A stretch of 64,000 bases of DNA from Sedimentitalea sp042687825 (GCF_042687825.1 NZ_JBHUQE010000015.1:14598-78597), one strand, 5' to 3'. Counted from the first letter of the stretch, positions 36,601 to 45,465 are shown. The notes: generated from the letters alone by a model not told the origin. Program-made: numbers and translations.

Positions 36601-38025
36601 CTACTCATCACCTTGTGCCCCATGGCGGGGCCGGGAATGGCCCATTTTGCGGATGGCGTCAACGATCCGCCCCAGCTGCATGCTGAGCGATCCCTTGGCC
36701 AGCACCACATCGCCAGCCTGCAGCCGGTTGTGCAGATCCGCCAGCAGCTCGGCGCTGGTTTCGTGGTGTCCGCCGCGTTTGTCCGCCGGCAAGGCGTCGT
36801 GCAGCGCCTGCATCAGCGGACCGATGCAATAGACCTGATCGACGGATTGCATGGCGTCCAGTTCCGCGAGGGCGGCATGCATCGCCGCGGCGTCGGGACC
36901 CAGTTCCTTCATGTCGCCCAGAAAGGCGATGCGGCGGCCGCGGCCCGGTTCGGTGGCGGCCAGGACCTGCAAGGCCGCGGCCATCGACGTCGGGTTGGCG
37001 TTATAGGCATCGTCCAGCAGGATCAGCGTCTTGTCGGTTTCGACCGGGTCCAGCTGGATCACTTCGCGCACGCCGCGCCCGCGATCGGGCGACCAGCGGC
37101 CGAGGCTGAGCGCCGCCAGCGCCGGATCGGCGCCCAGAGCCGCCGCCGCGGCCAGCGCGCCGAGGCCGTTCATGGCGAAATGCTGCCCTGCCGTGGCGAT
37201 CTTGAACAGCAGCGGATTGCCCCGCACCTGGGCGCGGGCAATGGTGGTGTCGTCCTGCACCGCCACATCCAGCAGCCGGTGATCCCGGGCGGTCCGGCCG
37301 AACTCGACGATCCGCACACCCAGCGTCCGGGCATGGTCCCGCAGAATGTCCGCCTGCTCGATATCAACATTCAGAACCGCGGTGCCGCCGGGTTCCAGGC
37401 CGTCGAGAATCGCGGCCTTTTCCCCGGCGATCTCCGCGACGCTGTCAAAAGCTTCGAGATGCACCGCCGCAACGGTGGTGATCATCGCCACATGCGGGCG
37501 GGCCAGGCGCGCCAGCGGTGCGATCTCGCCAGGGTGATTCATGCCGATCTCGATCACCGCATAGTCGGTGTCGCGCGGCATTCGTGCCAGGGTCAGCGGC
37601 ACGCCCCAATGATTGTTGTAACTGGCGATGCTGGCATGGGTGACCCCCTGCGCGCGCAGCATTTGCGCCAGCATCTCCTTGGTCGAGGTCTTGCCGACGC
37701 TGCCGGTGACCGCCACGACGCGGGCCTGCGTGCGGGCGCGTCCCGCGCGGCCCAGCGCCTCGAGCGCGGCCTGCACGTCCGGCACGATCAGCAGCGGCGC
37801 ATCGTCGCCGACCCCGTCGGGCACATGGCTGACCAGCGCCGCAGCGGCGCCCTTGTCCAGCGCCTGAGCAACGAATTCGTGCCCGTCCCGGGCGGCCTTG
37901 AGCGCGACGAACAGATCGCCCGATTGCAGGGTCCGGGTGTCGATCGAAATGCCGGTGGCGGCCCAACTGCCCTGCACCCGCCCACCGACGGCCTCGGCGG
38001 CCTCGGCCGCGGTCCAGAGTGTCAT
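36601..38025 (-). CDS. murF: UDP-N-acetylmuramoyl-tripeptide-D-alanyl-D-alanine ligase MurF
   Basis: 474 residues. Adds D-Ala-D-Ala to the UDP-MurNAc tripeptide. ISIDTRTLQSGDLFVAL is the N-terminal domain, GSVGKTSTK (108-116) the ATP loop and LLDDAYNANPTSM the C-terminal signature. Its ATG overlaps the murE stop in an ATGA at 38022-38025. Confidence 0.97.
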   Translation of the reverse strand: MTLWTAAEAAEAVGGRVQGSWAATGISIDTRTLQSGDLFVALKAARDGHEFVAQALDKGAAAALVSHVPDGVGDDAPLLIVPDVQAALEALGRAGRARTQARVVAVTGSVGKTSTKEMLAQMLRAQGVTHASIASYNNHWGVPLTLARMPRDTDYAVIEIGMNHPGEIAPLARLARPHVAMITTVAAVHLEAFDSVAEIAGEKAAILDGLEPGGTAVLNVDIEQADILRDHARTLGVRIVEFGRTARDHRLLDVAVQDDTTIARAQVRGNPLLFKIATAGQHFAMNGLGALAAAAALGADPALAALSLGRWSPDRGRGVREVIQLDPVETDKTLILLDDAYNANPTSMAAALQVLAATEPGRGRRIAFLGDMKELGPDAAAMHAALAELDAMQSVDQVYCIGPLMQALHDALPADKRGGHHETSAELLADLHNRLQAGDVVLAKGSLSMQLGRIVDAIRKMGHSRPRHGAQGDE

Positions 38026-39515
38026 GCCATCCCTCCATCCAATGCGGCCACGGCGACGCTGGCCTGTTCCGCGTCGTCAAAAGGCAACACGTCCTGGCCG
38101 ATGATCTGTCCGGTCTCATGGCCCTTGCCGGCGATCAGCAGCGCGTCGCCCGGCCCCAGCGCGTCGATGCCGCGCAGGATCGCCTCGGCGCGATCCCCCA
38201 CCTCGGTGGCCTCGGGCGCGCCGGTCAGCACCGCGGCGCGGATTGCGGCAGGGTCCTCGCTGCGTGGGTTGTCATCGGTCACGATGACCAGATCGGCATG
38301 GTCGGCGGCTGCCCGCCCCATCAGCGGGCGCTTGCCGGCGTCGCGATCGCCGCCGGCGCCGACAATGGCAATCAGCCGGCCCATCACATGCGGACGCAAG
38401 GCGGTCAGCGCCGTGGCCACCGCATCCGGTGTGTGCGCATAATCGACGAACACCGCCGCGCCATTGGCGCGGGTTGCCGCCAGTTGCATCCGGCCACGCA
38501 CCGTGGTCAGGCGCGGCAGGGTGTCGAACACGTCGCCGGCGGCATCGCCACAGGCGATCACCAGCGCGCAGGCCAACAGCACGTTCTGCGCCTGAAAGCC
38601 GCCGATCAGGTTCAGCCGGGTCTGATAGGGCTTGCCGCGATAGGTAAACCGCAGATCCTGACCGGTGGCATCAAAGCGCTGGCCCTGCAGCGCGATGTCG
38701 CCCTGCCCCTGACCGGTGGTCAGCACGTGCTGTCCGCGCGCCGCCGCAATGGCACGGATTTCCGCACCGCGCGGATCGTCCAGATTGATCGCCGCCGTAC
38801 CCGTTGCCGGCAGAACCCGGCGGAACAGGCCCGCCTTGGCGGCGAAATAGGCGTCGAATGTCTCGTGATAATCCAGATGATCCTGGGTGAAATTCGTGAA
38901 CCCCGCCGCCGTCAGATGCACGCCGTCCAGGCGGCGCTGTTCCAGCCCGTGGCTGGACGCTTCCATCGCGGCATGGGTGATGCCCTGCGCCGAGGCCGCG
39001 GCCAGGGTGCGGTGCAGGGTGATCGGTTCCGGCGTGGTATGCGCCAGCGGCGCGCTCCAGGCGCCTTCGACGCCGGTGGTGCCCAGGTTGACGGCCGCAT
39101 GGCCCAGTTCGGTCCAAATCTGGCGCACGAAACTGGCGACCGAGGTCTTGCCGTTGGTGCCGGTCACCGCGACCATCTTTTCCGGCTGCGCGCCGAACCA
39201 CAGGGCGGCGGTAAAGGCCAGCGCCTGCCGCGGATCCTCGGTGACGATCAGCGCGGCATCGCTGGCCGCCAGTTCGGATTCGGCAAGTGCCGCACCGGTC
39301 GCATCGGTCAGGATCGCCGTCGCCCCCATGCGCAGGGCATATTGGATGAACTCGCCACCATGCACCCGGCTGCCCGGCAAGGCCGCGAAAAGGAACCCGT
39401 CACGCACCTCGCGGCTGTCCACCGCCAGACCGGTGATCATCGGGTCACGACCGCCGCGCGCGGTCAGGGCCAGCTGGCTGAGCGCTTTGGCCACCGGTTG
39501 TTCAGCTGTGCTCAT
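38022..39515 (-). CDS. murE: UDP-MurNAc-L-Ala-D-Glu:meso-diaminopimelate ligase MurE
   Basis: 497 residues. GTNGKTS (119-125) is the ATP loop and VDYAHTPDAV the C-terminal signature. The DNPR motif in VTDDNPRSEDP is the one that selects meso-diaminopimelate over lysine, so the cell wall is DAP-type. It starts 17 bp after ftsI and overlaps murF. Confidence 0.97.
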   Translation of the reverse strand: MSTAEQPVAKALSQLALTARGGRDPMITGLAVDSREVRDGFLFAALPGSRVHGGEFIQYALRMGATAILTDATGAALAESELAASDAALIVTEDPRQALAFTAALWFGAQPEKMVAVTGTNGKTSVASFVRQIWTELGHAAVNLGTTGVEGAWSAPLAHTTPEPITLHRTLAAASAQGITHAAMEASSHGLEQRRLDGVHLTAAGFTNFTQDHLDYHETFDAYFAAKAGLFRRVLPATGTAAINLDDPRGAEIRAIAAARGQHVLTTGQGQGDIALQGQRFDATGQDLRFTYRGKPYQTRLNLIGGFQAQNVLLACALVIACGDAAGDVFDTLPRLTTVRGRMQLAATRANGAAVFVDYAHTPDAVATALTALRPHVMGRLIAIVGAGGDRDAGKRPLMGRAAADHADLVIVTDDNPRSEDPAAIRAAVLTGAPEATEVGDRAEAILRGIDALGPGDALLIAGKGHETGQIIGQDVLPFDDAEQASVAVAALDGGMA

Positions 39516-39532
39516 GTGACCGGTCCCGCCCG

Positions 39533-41317
39533 CTAGTTTGAGGTCAGCGTTATACCAGCGAATTGTCCGGGTTCAACGTCCGGTCGCAGTCCCAGCAGCG
39601 GGGCGATGCGGCCAATCATCTCGGCGGCGACCGGAACCGCCGTCCAGCCGGCGGTGCGGCGCGGTTTCTTGCCCGAGTTTTCCGAGGGTTCGTCCAGCGT
39701 CACCACCAGCACGTATTTCGGGTCATGTACCGGGAACATGCTGGCAAATGTGGCGATCACCTTGTCCTCGTAATAGCCGCCGCGTGGTTTCGGTTTGTCG
39801 GCAGTGCCGGTCTTGCCGGCCACCGCATAGCCCGGCACTTCGCCGAAACTGGCCGTGCCGTCAGTCACCACCTGCCGCAGCATGCGCCGCGCGGCCGCAG
39901 CCGCGGCCTTGGACATCACCTGCGGCCCGTTCTGCGCGCCGTCCTGTTTCAGGATCGTCGGTCTGACATAGGTGCCGCCATTTGCGATCGCCGCATATCC
40001 CGCCGCCAGATGCATCGGGCTGACGCTGAGACCGTGACCATACGAGATCGTCATGGCGCTGAGTTCAGACCAGTTCTTGGGCAACAGCGGCTGTCCGCCC
40101 TTGGCCTCGACGATCTCGAACGGCGTCGGTTGCAACATGCCCAGCGCTGCCATGAACTGGCGCTGGCGTGTCGCGCCAATCTGCTGGGCCAGACGTGCGG
40201 TGCCGATATTGCTGGATTTCACGATAATCTTGGTGACCGACAACTCTTTGCCGTAATTGTGAAAATCGCGAATTCGGAACTTGCCCCAGCGCAGCGGCCC
40301 GCGGATATCGACAACGGTTTCCGGGCTGACCAGGCCCAGTTCCATCGCCTGTGCCACGGCAAAAATCTTGAAGGTCGACCCCAGTTCATAGACGCCCTGC
40401 ACAGCCCGGTTGAACAGCGGACTGACCGACGGGTCAAACCCGGTGGCCGGCGGGCGGGGCCGCTCGTTGGGATCGAAATCGGGCAGCGACACCAGCGAGA
40501 TCACCTCGCCGGTATGGACATCCATCAGGATCGAGGTCGCCCCCTTTGCATTCATCAGCTTCATGCCGCCATAAAGCACCCGCTCGGCGGCGGCCTGCAC
40601 CGTCAGGTCCAGCGACAGACGCAAGGGAGCATCGCCATTGGCCGGGTCGCGCAGGTAATCGTCAAACTGCTTTTCCACCCCGGCCACACCGATTACTTCG
40701 GCCGCCGTCACGCCCTCTTTGCCAAAACTGGCCCCGCCCATCACATGCGCGGCCAGTCTGCCGTTGGGATAGAGCCGCATCTCGCGCGGGCCGAACAGAA
40801 GCCCCGGGTCGCCCAGATCGTGCACCGCCTGTTTCTGCTCGGGGCTGATCTTTTTCTTGATCCAGACAAATTTGCGCTTGCCGGTGAAATCCTTTCGCAA
40901 CCGCGCCGCATCCAGATCGGGAAAAATTCGCACCAGACCGGCCACCGCTGCCTCGGCATCGACCAGATAGGGCGGCTGTGCATACAGCGAATGGGTCTCG
41001 AAATTGGTCGCCAGGATATTGCCGTTGCGATCCACGATATCGGCGCGCTGGGTGGCGATGGCGGTGCCGCCGGCACTGGCCCTGGGCTCGACCGCCTCTG
41101 ACGTTGCCAAAAGGCCCATGCGCCCTCCCACCACGGCGAAAGCGCAGAAAAAGAACAGGCCCAAGATCAGCAGACGTCCTTCGGCACGGGCGCGGGCGCC
41201 GGTCTGCATCTGCTCGTGGCGGCGGCGGATGTTCTCGCGCTCGATGGCATCGGGGTTCTCGCCCCGGTCACGGGCCGGCAGAATGCGGGCCAGCGGGCGC
41301 AGCGGGGTGCGGATCAC
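39533..41317 (-). CDS. ftsI: septal transpeptidase FtsI (PBP3)
   Basis: 594 residues. A basic cytoplasmic tail and one transmembrane helix (about 49-66) come before the dimerisation domain and the transpeptidase. Active-site motifs are STFK (Ser314), SSN (368-370) and KTGTA (502-506). It crosslinks septal peptidoglycan with FtsW. The GTG start overlaps the ftsL TGA (GTGA at 41314-41317). Confidence 0.97.
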   Translation of the reverse strand: MIRTPLRPLARILPARDRGENPDAIERENIRRRHEQMQTGARARAEGRLLILGLFFFCAFAVVGGRMGLLATSEAVEPRASAGGTAIATQRADIVDRNGNILATNFETHSLYAQPPYLVDAEAAVAGLVRIFPDLDAARLRKDFTGKRKFVWIKKKISPEQKQAVHDLGDPGLLFGPREMRLYPNGRLAAHVMGGASFGKEGVTAAEVIGVAGVEKQFDDYLRDPANGDAPLRLSLDLTVQAAAERVLYGGMKLMNAKGATSILMDVHTGEVISLVSLPDFDPNERPRPPATGFDPSVSPLFNRAVQGVYELGSTFKIFAVAQAMELGLVSPETVVDIRGPLRWGKFRIRDFHNYGKELSVTKIIVKSSNIGTARLAQQIGATRQRQFMAALGMLQPTPFEIVEAKGGQPLLPKNWSELSAMTISYGHGLSVSPMHLAAGYAAIANGGTYVRPTILKQDGAQNGPQVMSKAAAAAARRMLRQVVTDGTASFGEVPGYAVAGKTGTADKPKPRGGYYEDKVIATFASMFPVHDPKYVLVVTLDEPSENSGKKPRRTAGWTAVPVAAEMIGRIAPLLGLRPDVEPGQFAGITLTSN

Positions 41318-41673
41318 AGCGGGTCCTCCCCGGCCACCTCGGCCATGGTGGACACTTCGACCGGGTTGACGATGGGCAGAAGGACCTGCACGGGATAGCT
41401 GATCTCGTCCACGCGGCCATATTGATCCGGGCGCAGCGGCAACAGGCCGAGCCGGTTGAAATTGATCTCGGCCAGTTCCCGCAACCGGTCAGGCCGGTTC
41501 AGATACGCCCATTCCGCCCGCAACACGCTGAGACGCACCTGCGCGGCGCCGATCTGGCGTTGCAGGTGCTGGGTTTCGGACAAAGCCCGCTGAGTCGCAT
41601 AGTTTTCCCGATAGGCCCAAAAGGCCAGACCGAACACCGCCAGCGCGGCCAAAGCGTACGCTATACCCTTCAT
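41314..41673 (-). CDS. ftsL: cell division protein FtsL
   Basis: 119 residues: a short N-terminus, one transmembrane helix (about 3-20) and a periplasmic leucine-zipper coiled coil (about 28-65, ending LNRPDRLRELAE). This is the bitopic FtsL fold in its standard position between rsmH and ftsI. It overlaps both by four bases, so rsmH-ftsL-ftsI form a coupled set. Confidence 0.93.
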   Translation of the reverse strand: MKGIAYALAALAVFGLAFWAYRENYATQRALSETQHLQRQIGAAQVRLSVLRAEWAYLNRPDRLRELAEINFNRLGLLPLRPDQYGRVDEISYPVQVLLPIVNPVEVSTMAEVAGEDPL

Positions 41674-42665
41674 GATCGTGCCTCCTTGATCTGCGGCATG
41701 CCGATCGAGTTCGCGTCGATCGGTCCGGCCGGTGCATCGGTGCGCGTGGCGACCCGCAGCTTGGCCGAGCGCGCGCGCGGGTTTTCCGCCATTTCGCGCG
41801 CATCCGGGCCGATGGCCTTGCGCGATTTCAGAGTGAATTGCGGCGCCTCCTGCGGGGTTTCCGGCACATAGCGGTTGGCCCGCCCGCCCTGTCCGGCGCG
41901 CGCCGTCAAAAAGCGTTTCGCCATACGGTCCTCGATCGAATGAAACGTCACGACCGCCAGTTGCCCACCGGGTTTCAACGCCCGTTCGGCCGCCATCAGC
42001 CCCTGAAACAACTCGTCATATTCCTGGTTCACCGCGATGCGCAGCGCCTGAAAACTGCGTGTCGCCGGATGCGATTGGCCCGGCTTGGGGCGCGGCAGGC
42101 AGGATTCGACCAGACCGGCCAGTTGCAGCGTCGTCGTGATCGGCGCCTCGGCCCGGGCGCGCAGGATGGCGCGGGCGATGCGGCGGCTGGCGCGTTCTTC
42201 GCCATAGTGAAACAGGATTTCGGCCAGGGTGCTTTCGCTGGCGCTGTTCACCAGATCGGCCGCCGAGGGTCCGGATTGCGACATCCGCATGTCCAGCGGC
42301 CCGTCCTTCATAAAGGAAAAACCGCGCTCGGCCTGGTCCAGCTGCATCGACGAGACGCCCAGATCCAGCACCACGCCATCCAGATCGCTGGCATATTCGT
42401 CCATCCGCGAAAACACGCCCGGCTGCATCACCAGCCGGTCGCCATATTGGCCGGCCCATGCGGCCGCCATTTCAAAGGCCGCAGGGTCGCGGTCGACCGC
42501 GATCACCCGGTCTGCCCCGGCCTCCAACAATGCGCGGGCATAGCCGCCAGCCCCGAAGGTGCCGTCCAGCCAGGTACCGGTGACCGGAGCGACCGCGGCC
42601 AGCAGCGGACGCAGCAGAACCGGAATATGGGGGTCGCTGTCATCGGGAGGGGCCGGAACAACCAT
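41670..42665 (-). CDS. rsmH: 16S rRNA (cytosine-1402-N4)-methyltransferase RsmH
   Basis: 331 residues. HIPVLLRPLL then LDGTFGAGGYARALLEAG is the SAM-binding start; VLDLGVSSMQLDQAERGFSF is the conserved catalytic region and VVTFHSIEDRMAKRF the C-terminal motif. ATG 42665 lies four bases past the mraZ stop; the frame is open further upstream to 42707, but that would overlap mraZ. Confidence 0.97.
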   Translation of the reverse strand: MVVPAPPDDSDPHIPVLLRPLLAAVAPVTGTWLDGTFGAGGYARALLEAGADRVIAVDRDPAAFEMAAAWAGQYGDRLVMQPGVFSRMDEYASDLDGVVLDLGVSSMQLDQAERGFSFMKDGPLDMRMSQSGPSAADLVNSASESTLAEILFHYGEERASRRIARAILRARAEAPITTTLQLAGLVESCLPRPKPGQSHPATRSFQALRIAVNQEYDELFQGLMAAERALKPGGQLAVVTFHSIEDRMAKRFLTARAGQGGRANRYVPETPQEAPQFTLKSRKAIGPDAREMAENPRARSAKLRVATRTDAPAGPIDANSIGMPQIKEARS

Positions 42666-42669
42666 GGCG

Positions 42670-43188
42670 TCACTCGGCCCCGGAACCGTCCGGGGCGACC
42701 CCGTCAAGATAGATCAGCGGATCGAAATCGTCGGGCAACTCGTCCAGCCAGGCCTCGGTCTTGGCCAGTTCCTCGGTCTCATAAGTGGCCGGGTTCCAGA
42801 TCTGAAACGTGTCCCCGGCGGCGATAAAGAAGGCCTCGCCCTGCAGCCCGATCTTGTTGCGCAGCTTGGCCGGCAAGACCAGTCGCCCGGTTTCATCCAC
42901 ATTGGTGGGAAAAGACTGACCATGGAACATGCGCTGCAGCATCTTGCGCTGCATGGAACCGCGCGGCAGCGCGTCGATCCGGGCATCGACATCATCGATC
43001 GCCTGCATCGTATAGCATTCCAGATAGGCGCGGCGGTGGTCGCCATAGACGATCACCAGTTCAGGCGTCTCGCCGGGTTTCCAGTTCGGGTCGCCGGCTT
43101 CCAGCACGCGGCGAAAAGAGGCCGGGATCGAAACCCTGCCTTTTGCATCCACCTTGTGGTGGCTTTCGCCTCTGAACCTGCGCCCCAA
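42670..43188 (-). CDS. mraZ: transcriptional regulator MraZ
   Basis: 172 residues from TTG 43188 (L-GRRFRGESHHKVDAKGR). Two AbrB-like swapped-hairpin domains: VDAKGRVSIPASFRR and VDETGRLVLPAKLRN carry the DxxGR pair that binds DNA. MraZ represses its own dcw operon in E. coli. A GTG at 43281 in frame would add 31 unlikely residues; the TTG is preferred on family length. Operator-like repeats lie upstream at 43465-43489. Confidence 0.92.
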   Translation of the reverse strand: MGRRFRGESHHKVDAKGRVSIPASFRRVLEAGDPNWKPGETPELVIVYGDHRRAYLECYTMQAIDDVDARIDALPRGSMQRKMLQRMFHGQSFPTNVDETGRLVLPAKLRNKIGLQGEAFFIAAGDTFQIWNPATYETEELAKTEAWLDELPDDFDPLIYLDGVAPDGSGAE

Positions 43189-43464
43189 GCTCTTGTTCCC
43201 TTTTGCGCGCCCTCGCGTCGGTCCCCCTGATGCAAATTTCCGCCCGCTGAATGCGGAAACGGCGGGTTGATCCGCTGCCACTGATCAACCCGCCGCCCTC
43301 GTCCCGCTTTGCGGGGAAGTCCAGTCGCGCGCGCCACCTGGGGGGATGTCTGCTCGCTCACGCGCCGGATCTCTTGGTCTGATGAAGTCGAAGCCTGTAT
43401 GAAACCTGCTTATCGTTGGTTGGGGTCGTTTGGTGCCCCGCTTGTCTTCCTCATCGGATGCATA

Positions 43465-43489
43465 AGGGATGCCATGGGAATTCATGGGT
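43465..43489 (+). promoter_or_regulatory. candidate MraZ operator (three 10-bp repeats)
   Basis: AGGGATGCCA, TGGGAATTCA and TGGGT begin at 43465, 43475 and 43485, so GGG recurs exactly every 10 bp. MraZ of E. coli binds three TGGGN units separated by 5 bp. Here they read on the strand opposite to mraZ, about 280 bp upstream of its start, which is unusual. Confidence 0.5.
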
Positions 43490-43593
43490 TGCAACTGATT
43501 TTTTGCCGGAAAGACAACTATGCTTGGGTTTTGCGCACGGGAAACGTCTCGGAAACCATAGTCAATTTCAAGACAATTTCGCCCAGTTCGTGC

Positions 43594-43608
43594 TTAAAAT
43601 TCTGTTAA
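43594..43608. promoter_or_regulatory. CtrA-type box TTAA-N7-TTAA upstream of mraZ
   Basis: TTAA at 43594-43597 and 43605-43608 with 7 bp between, a perfect match to the full CtrA recognition site. TTAA is rare in this GC-rich window (fewer than 20 seen). The site lies about 400 bp upstream of mraZ, and 230 bp past the 3' end of mrp, so the dcw operon is the probable target. Confidence 0.5.
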
Positions 43609-43838
43609 ATACCAAATGTAGTGGGAGCGCTGGACCGGAAAATATGTCCCGTGAATTCCCAAAAAACTTTGGACCTATTGCGTTCGCGACACTTTGTTCC
43701 CGATTTACCCCTGCGCATCGCGCTGAATCCCGAGGCAATTCCCCCGCAGCTGCGCCAGGAAATCGGGATTGATTCGTCAGAAAGCTATCGTTTTGCCCAC
43801 CCGTCCCATGCTTTCCCATAGGGATCGGGCCGCGGGCC

Positions 43839-44909
43839 TCAGGCCATGCCGCCCTCGATCAACCGCTGCGCCATCTGCGCATAGATCCGCGCCGCGGGAC
43901 CGTCGCCGGCGGCGACCGGCGTGCCCGCATCCCCGGCCAGCCGGGTGTCCAGATCGATCGGCAGCGCGCCCAGCAGCGGCACATCCAGCGCGCCGGCTTC
44001 GGCGGCGACGCCGCCATGGCCAAAGATATGCGCCTCGTGCCCGCATTCCGGACACACAAAGGTGGACATGTTCTCGATCAGGCCCAACACGGGCGTCTTC
44101 AGCGTCTTGAACATGTCGATGGCCTTGCGCGCATCAATCAGCGCCACGTCCTGCGGGGTACTGACCACGATGGCGCCCGTCAGTTCGGATTTCGTACACA
44201 GGGTCAGTTGCACATCGCCCGTGCCTGGCGGCAGATCGACGATCAGAACGTCCAGTGCGCCCCATTCCACCTGCCCCAGCATCTGCTGCAGCGCCCCCAT
44301 CAGCATCGGGCCACGCCAGACCACCGCCTTGCCCTCCTCCAGCATGAAGCCGATCGACATCAACGTGACGCCATGCGCCTTGAGTGGAAGGATCGTCTTG
44401 CCGTCGGGCGAGGCCGGCCGGCCCGACGCCCCCATCATGCGCGGCTGGCTGGGACCGTATATATCGGCATCCAGCAGCCCGACCCGCCGCCCGGCACGGG
44501 TCAGCGCCACCGCCAGGTTCGAGGCGACGGTGGATTTTCCAACACCGCCCTTGCCCGAAGCGATTGCCAGGATGCGGTCGACGCCGCTGGGCCTGGTCGG
44601 TCCTTCCTGCGGCTTTGGGTGACCGCCGATCTTGAGGTTGGGTGCCGCCGGTTTTTGCGCCGGACCATGTGCGGTCAGCGCCACCGACACGCTTTCGACC
44701 CCGTCCAGCGCCGCCACGGCCGCCTCGGCGGCGCGGCGCAGGGGCTCCATCTGCTGGGCGATGGATGCGGACGGCGCCTCGATCACGAACCGCACGCTGC
44801 CGCCGTCGATGGCGACGGCCCGGATCATGTCGCGGCTGACCAGATCACCCCCGTCCGGCAGCGTCAGCCGGGATAGACACTGGTCGATTTCTTTTCGCGT
44901 GACGGTCAT
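43839..44909 (-). CDS. mrp: Mrp/ApbC Fe-S cluster carrier ATPase
   Basis: 356 residues. The N-terminal 75 are a MIP18/DUF59 domain. The P-loop ATPase has the deviant Walker A SGKGGVGKS (118-126) and the C-terminal CxxC in STFVCPECGHEAHIFG that bridges a 4Fe-4S cluster in the dimer. It loads Fe-S clusters on client enzymes. ATG 44909 has AGGAG nine bases upstream. It lies between the dcw promoter region and ccaF1. Confidence 0.95.
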   Translation of the reverse strand: MTVTRKEIDQCLSRLTLPDGGDLVSRDMIRAVAIDGGSVRFVIEAPSASIAQQMEPLRRAAEAAVAALDGVESVSVALTAHGPAQKPAAPNLKIGGHPKPQEGPTRPSGVDRILAIASGKGGVGKSTVASNLAVALTRAGRRVGLLDADIYGPSQPRMMGASGRPASPDGKTILPLKAHGVTLMSIGFMLEEGKAVVWRGPMLMGALQQMLGQVEWGALDVLIVDLPPGTGDVQLTLCTKSELTGAIVVSTPQDVALIDARKAIDMFKTLKTPVLGLIENMSTFVCPECGHEAHIFGHGGVAAEAGALDVPLLGALPIDLDTRLAGDAGTPVAAGDGPAARIYAQMAQRLIEGGMA

Positions 44910-45032
44910 GCTGCTCACTCCTGCTATGCGAAACCCTGCCCCATTTCCTATGCGCAGATTGCCGGGATTGCGACCGTTGCGCTTAAGTTTTTCGGCCAAG
45001 CCGCGGATTGCACAGGATTCGACCCATGCAAT

Positions 45033-45047
45033 TGCTGCATAGCAGCA
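45033..45047. promoter_or_regulatory. PhaR-type palindrome upstream of ccaF1
   Basis: TGCTGC-ATA-GCAGCA. PhaR of Rhodobacter and Paracoccus binds CTGC-N3/4-GCAG sites. It is 16 bp upstream of the candidate ccaF1 -35 box. A second copy lies at 63689-63707. Confidence 0.4.
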
Positions 45048-45062
45048 TTGAACATCTGTCCA

Positions 45063-45090
45063 TTGTGCAGGTGCAGCATTTCACTATCTA
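45063..45090 (+). promoter_or_regulatory. candidate promoter of the ccaF1-cuckoo RNA transcript
   Basis: TTGTGC (45063-45068) and TATCTA (45085-45090), 16 bp apart, 54 bp before the ccaF1 ATG. In Rhodobacter sphaeroides the equivalent transcript depends on the stress sigma factors RpoHI and RpoHII. I cannot tell the sigma factor from these hexamers. Confidence 0.35.
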
Positions 45091-45143
45091 TGAGCCAACA
45101 CGAAACGCTGAAAAGCACCTGGAACAGATGAAGGAAGACGACA

Positions 45144-45353
45144 ATGGCACATCTCGCGTTGACCGCATCGCATGCCCCCTTGTCCCCATTCGGATGGCTG
45201 CACACGGCCATTGGCCGGCTGAACCGGTTCCGCAAGTTCCGCCAAACCATCAAGGAATTGTCGCGGCTGGAAGACAGTCAACTGGAAGATCTAGGACTAA
45301 CGCGGGCGATGATCCGGCGCGTGGCCTATCAGGCTGCCCATGGCAGCCGCTGA
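45144..45353 (+). CDS. ccaF1: DUF1127 protein, CcaF1-like RNA-binding protein
   Basis: 69 residues. The C-terminal DUF1127 motif is clear: RQTIKELSRLEDSQLEDLGLTRAMI, with basic residues on both sides. In Rhodobacter sphaeroides the DUF1127 protein CcaF1 is encoded just upstream of the CcsR RNAs, is co-transcribed with them and affects their processing. The same order here is the main reason for the name. ATG 45144 has AAGGAAG upstream. Small DUF1127 proteins elsewhere act in stress and metabolism as RNA binders. Confidence 0.85.
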   Translation: MAHLALTASHAPLSPFGWLHTAIGRLNRFRKFRQTIKELSRLEDSQLEDLGLTRAMIRRVAYQAAHGSR

Positions 45354-45381
45354 CACATAGAACAAGGCAGGTTTCCCGAGT

Positions 45382-45456
45382 TCAGGCCCTCCGTTCCTCC
45401 TCCCTGGTTGGCCTGACCAGGCGGCGGCATCTTTCCTCCTCCCTGATGTCGTCGCC
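45382..45456 (+). ncRNA. cuckoo (CcsR-type) small RNA, first copy
   Basis: Two adjacent hairpins with anti-Shine-Dalgarno loops. Hairpin 1: TCAGGCC (45382-45388) pairs with GGCCTGA (45410-45416), with CCTCCTCCC at 45396-45404 in the loop. Hairpin 2: an 11-bp stem 45420-45430 with 45446-45456 (two G-U pairs), with CCTCCTCCC at 45435-45443 in the loop. Double stem-loops that each expose CUCCUCCC define the cuckoo RNA family of Rhodobacterales and Rhizobiales. It begins 29 nt after the ccaF1 stop, so it is probably cut from the ccaF1 transcript. True ends are unknown. Confidence 0.88.
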
Positions 45457-45465
45457 GTCAAATTC

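Larger units (their letters stand above)
43189..43838. other. 650-bp dcw promoter region between mraZ and mrp
   Basis: No convincing gene. Going upstream from mraZ, it contains a GC-rich leader, the 10-bp-period GGG repeats (43465-43489, with weaker units at 43421 and 43431), an AT-rich stretch at 43550-43620 with a perfect TTAA-N7-TTAA, and about 200 bp beyond the mrp stop. I did not find an RNase P RNA, although it sometimes lies near mraZ. Confidence 0.6.

Noticed and set aside
43189..43838. Possible RNase P RNA near mraZ
   Set aside because: The conserved core AGGAAAGTCC and its partner helices were not found on either strand.
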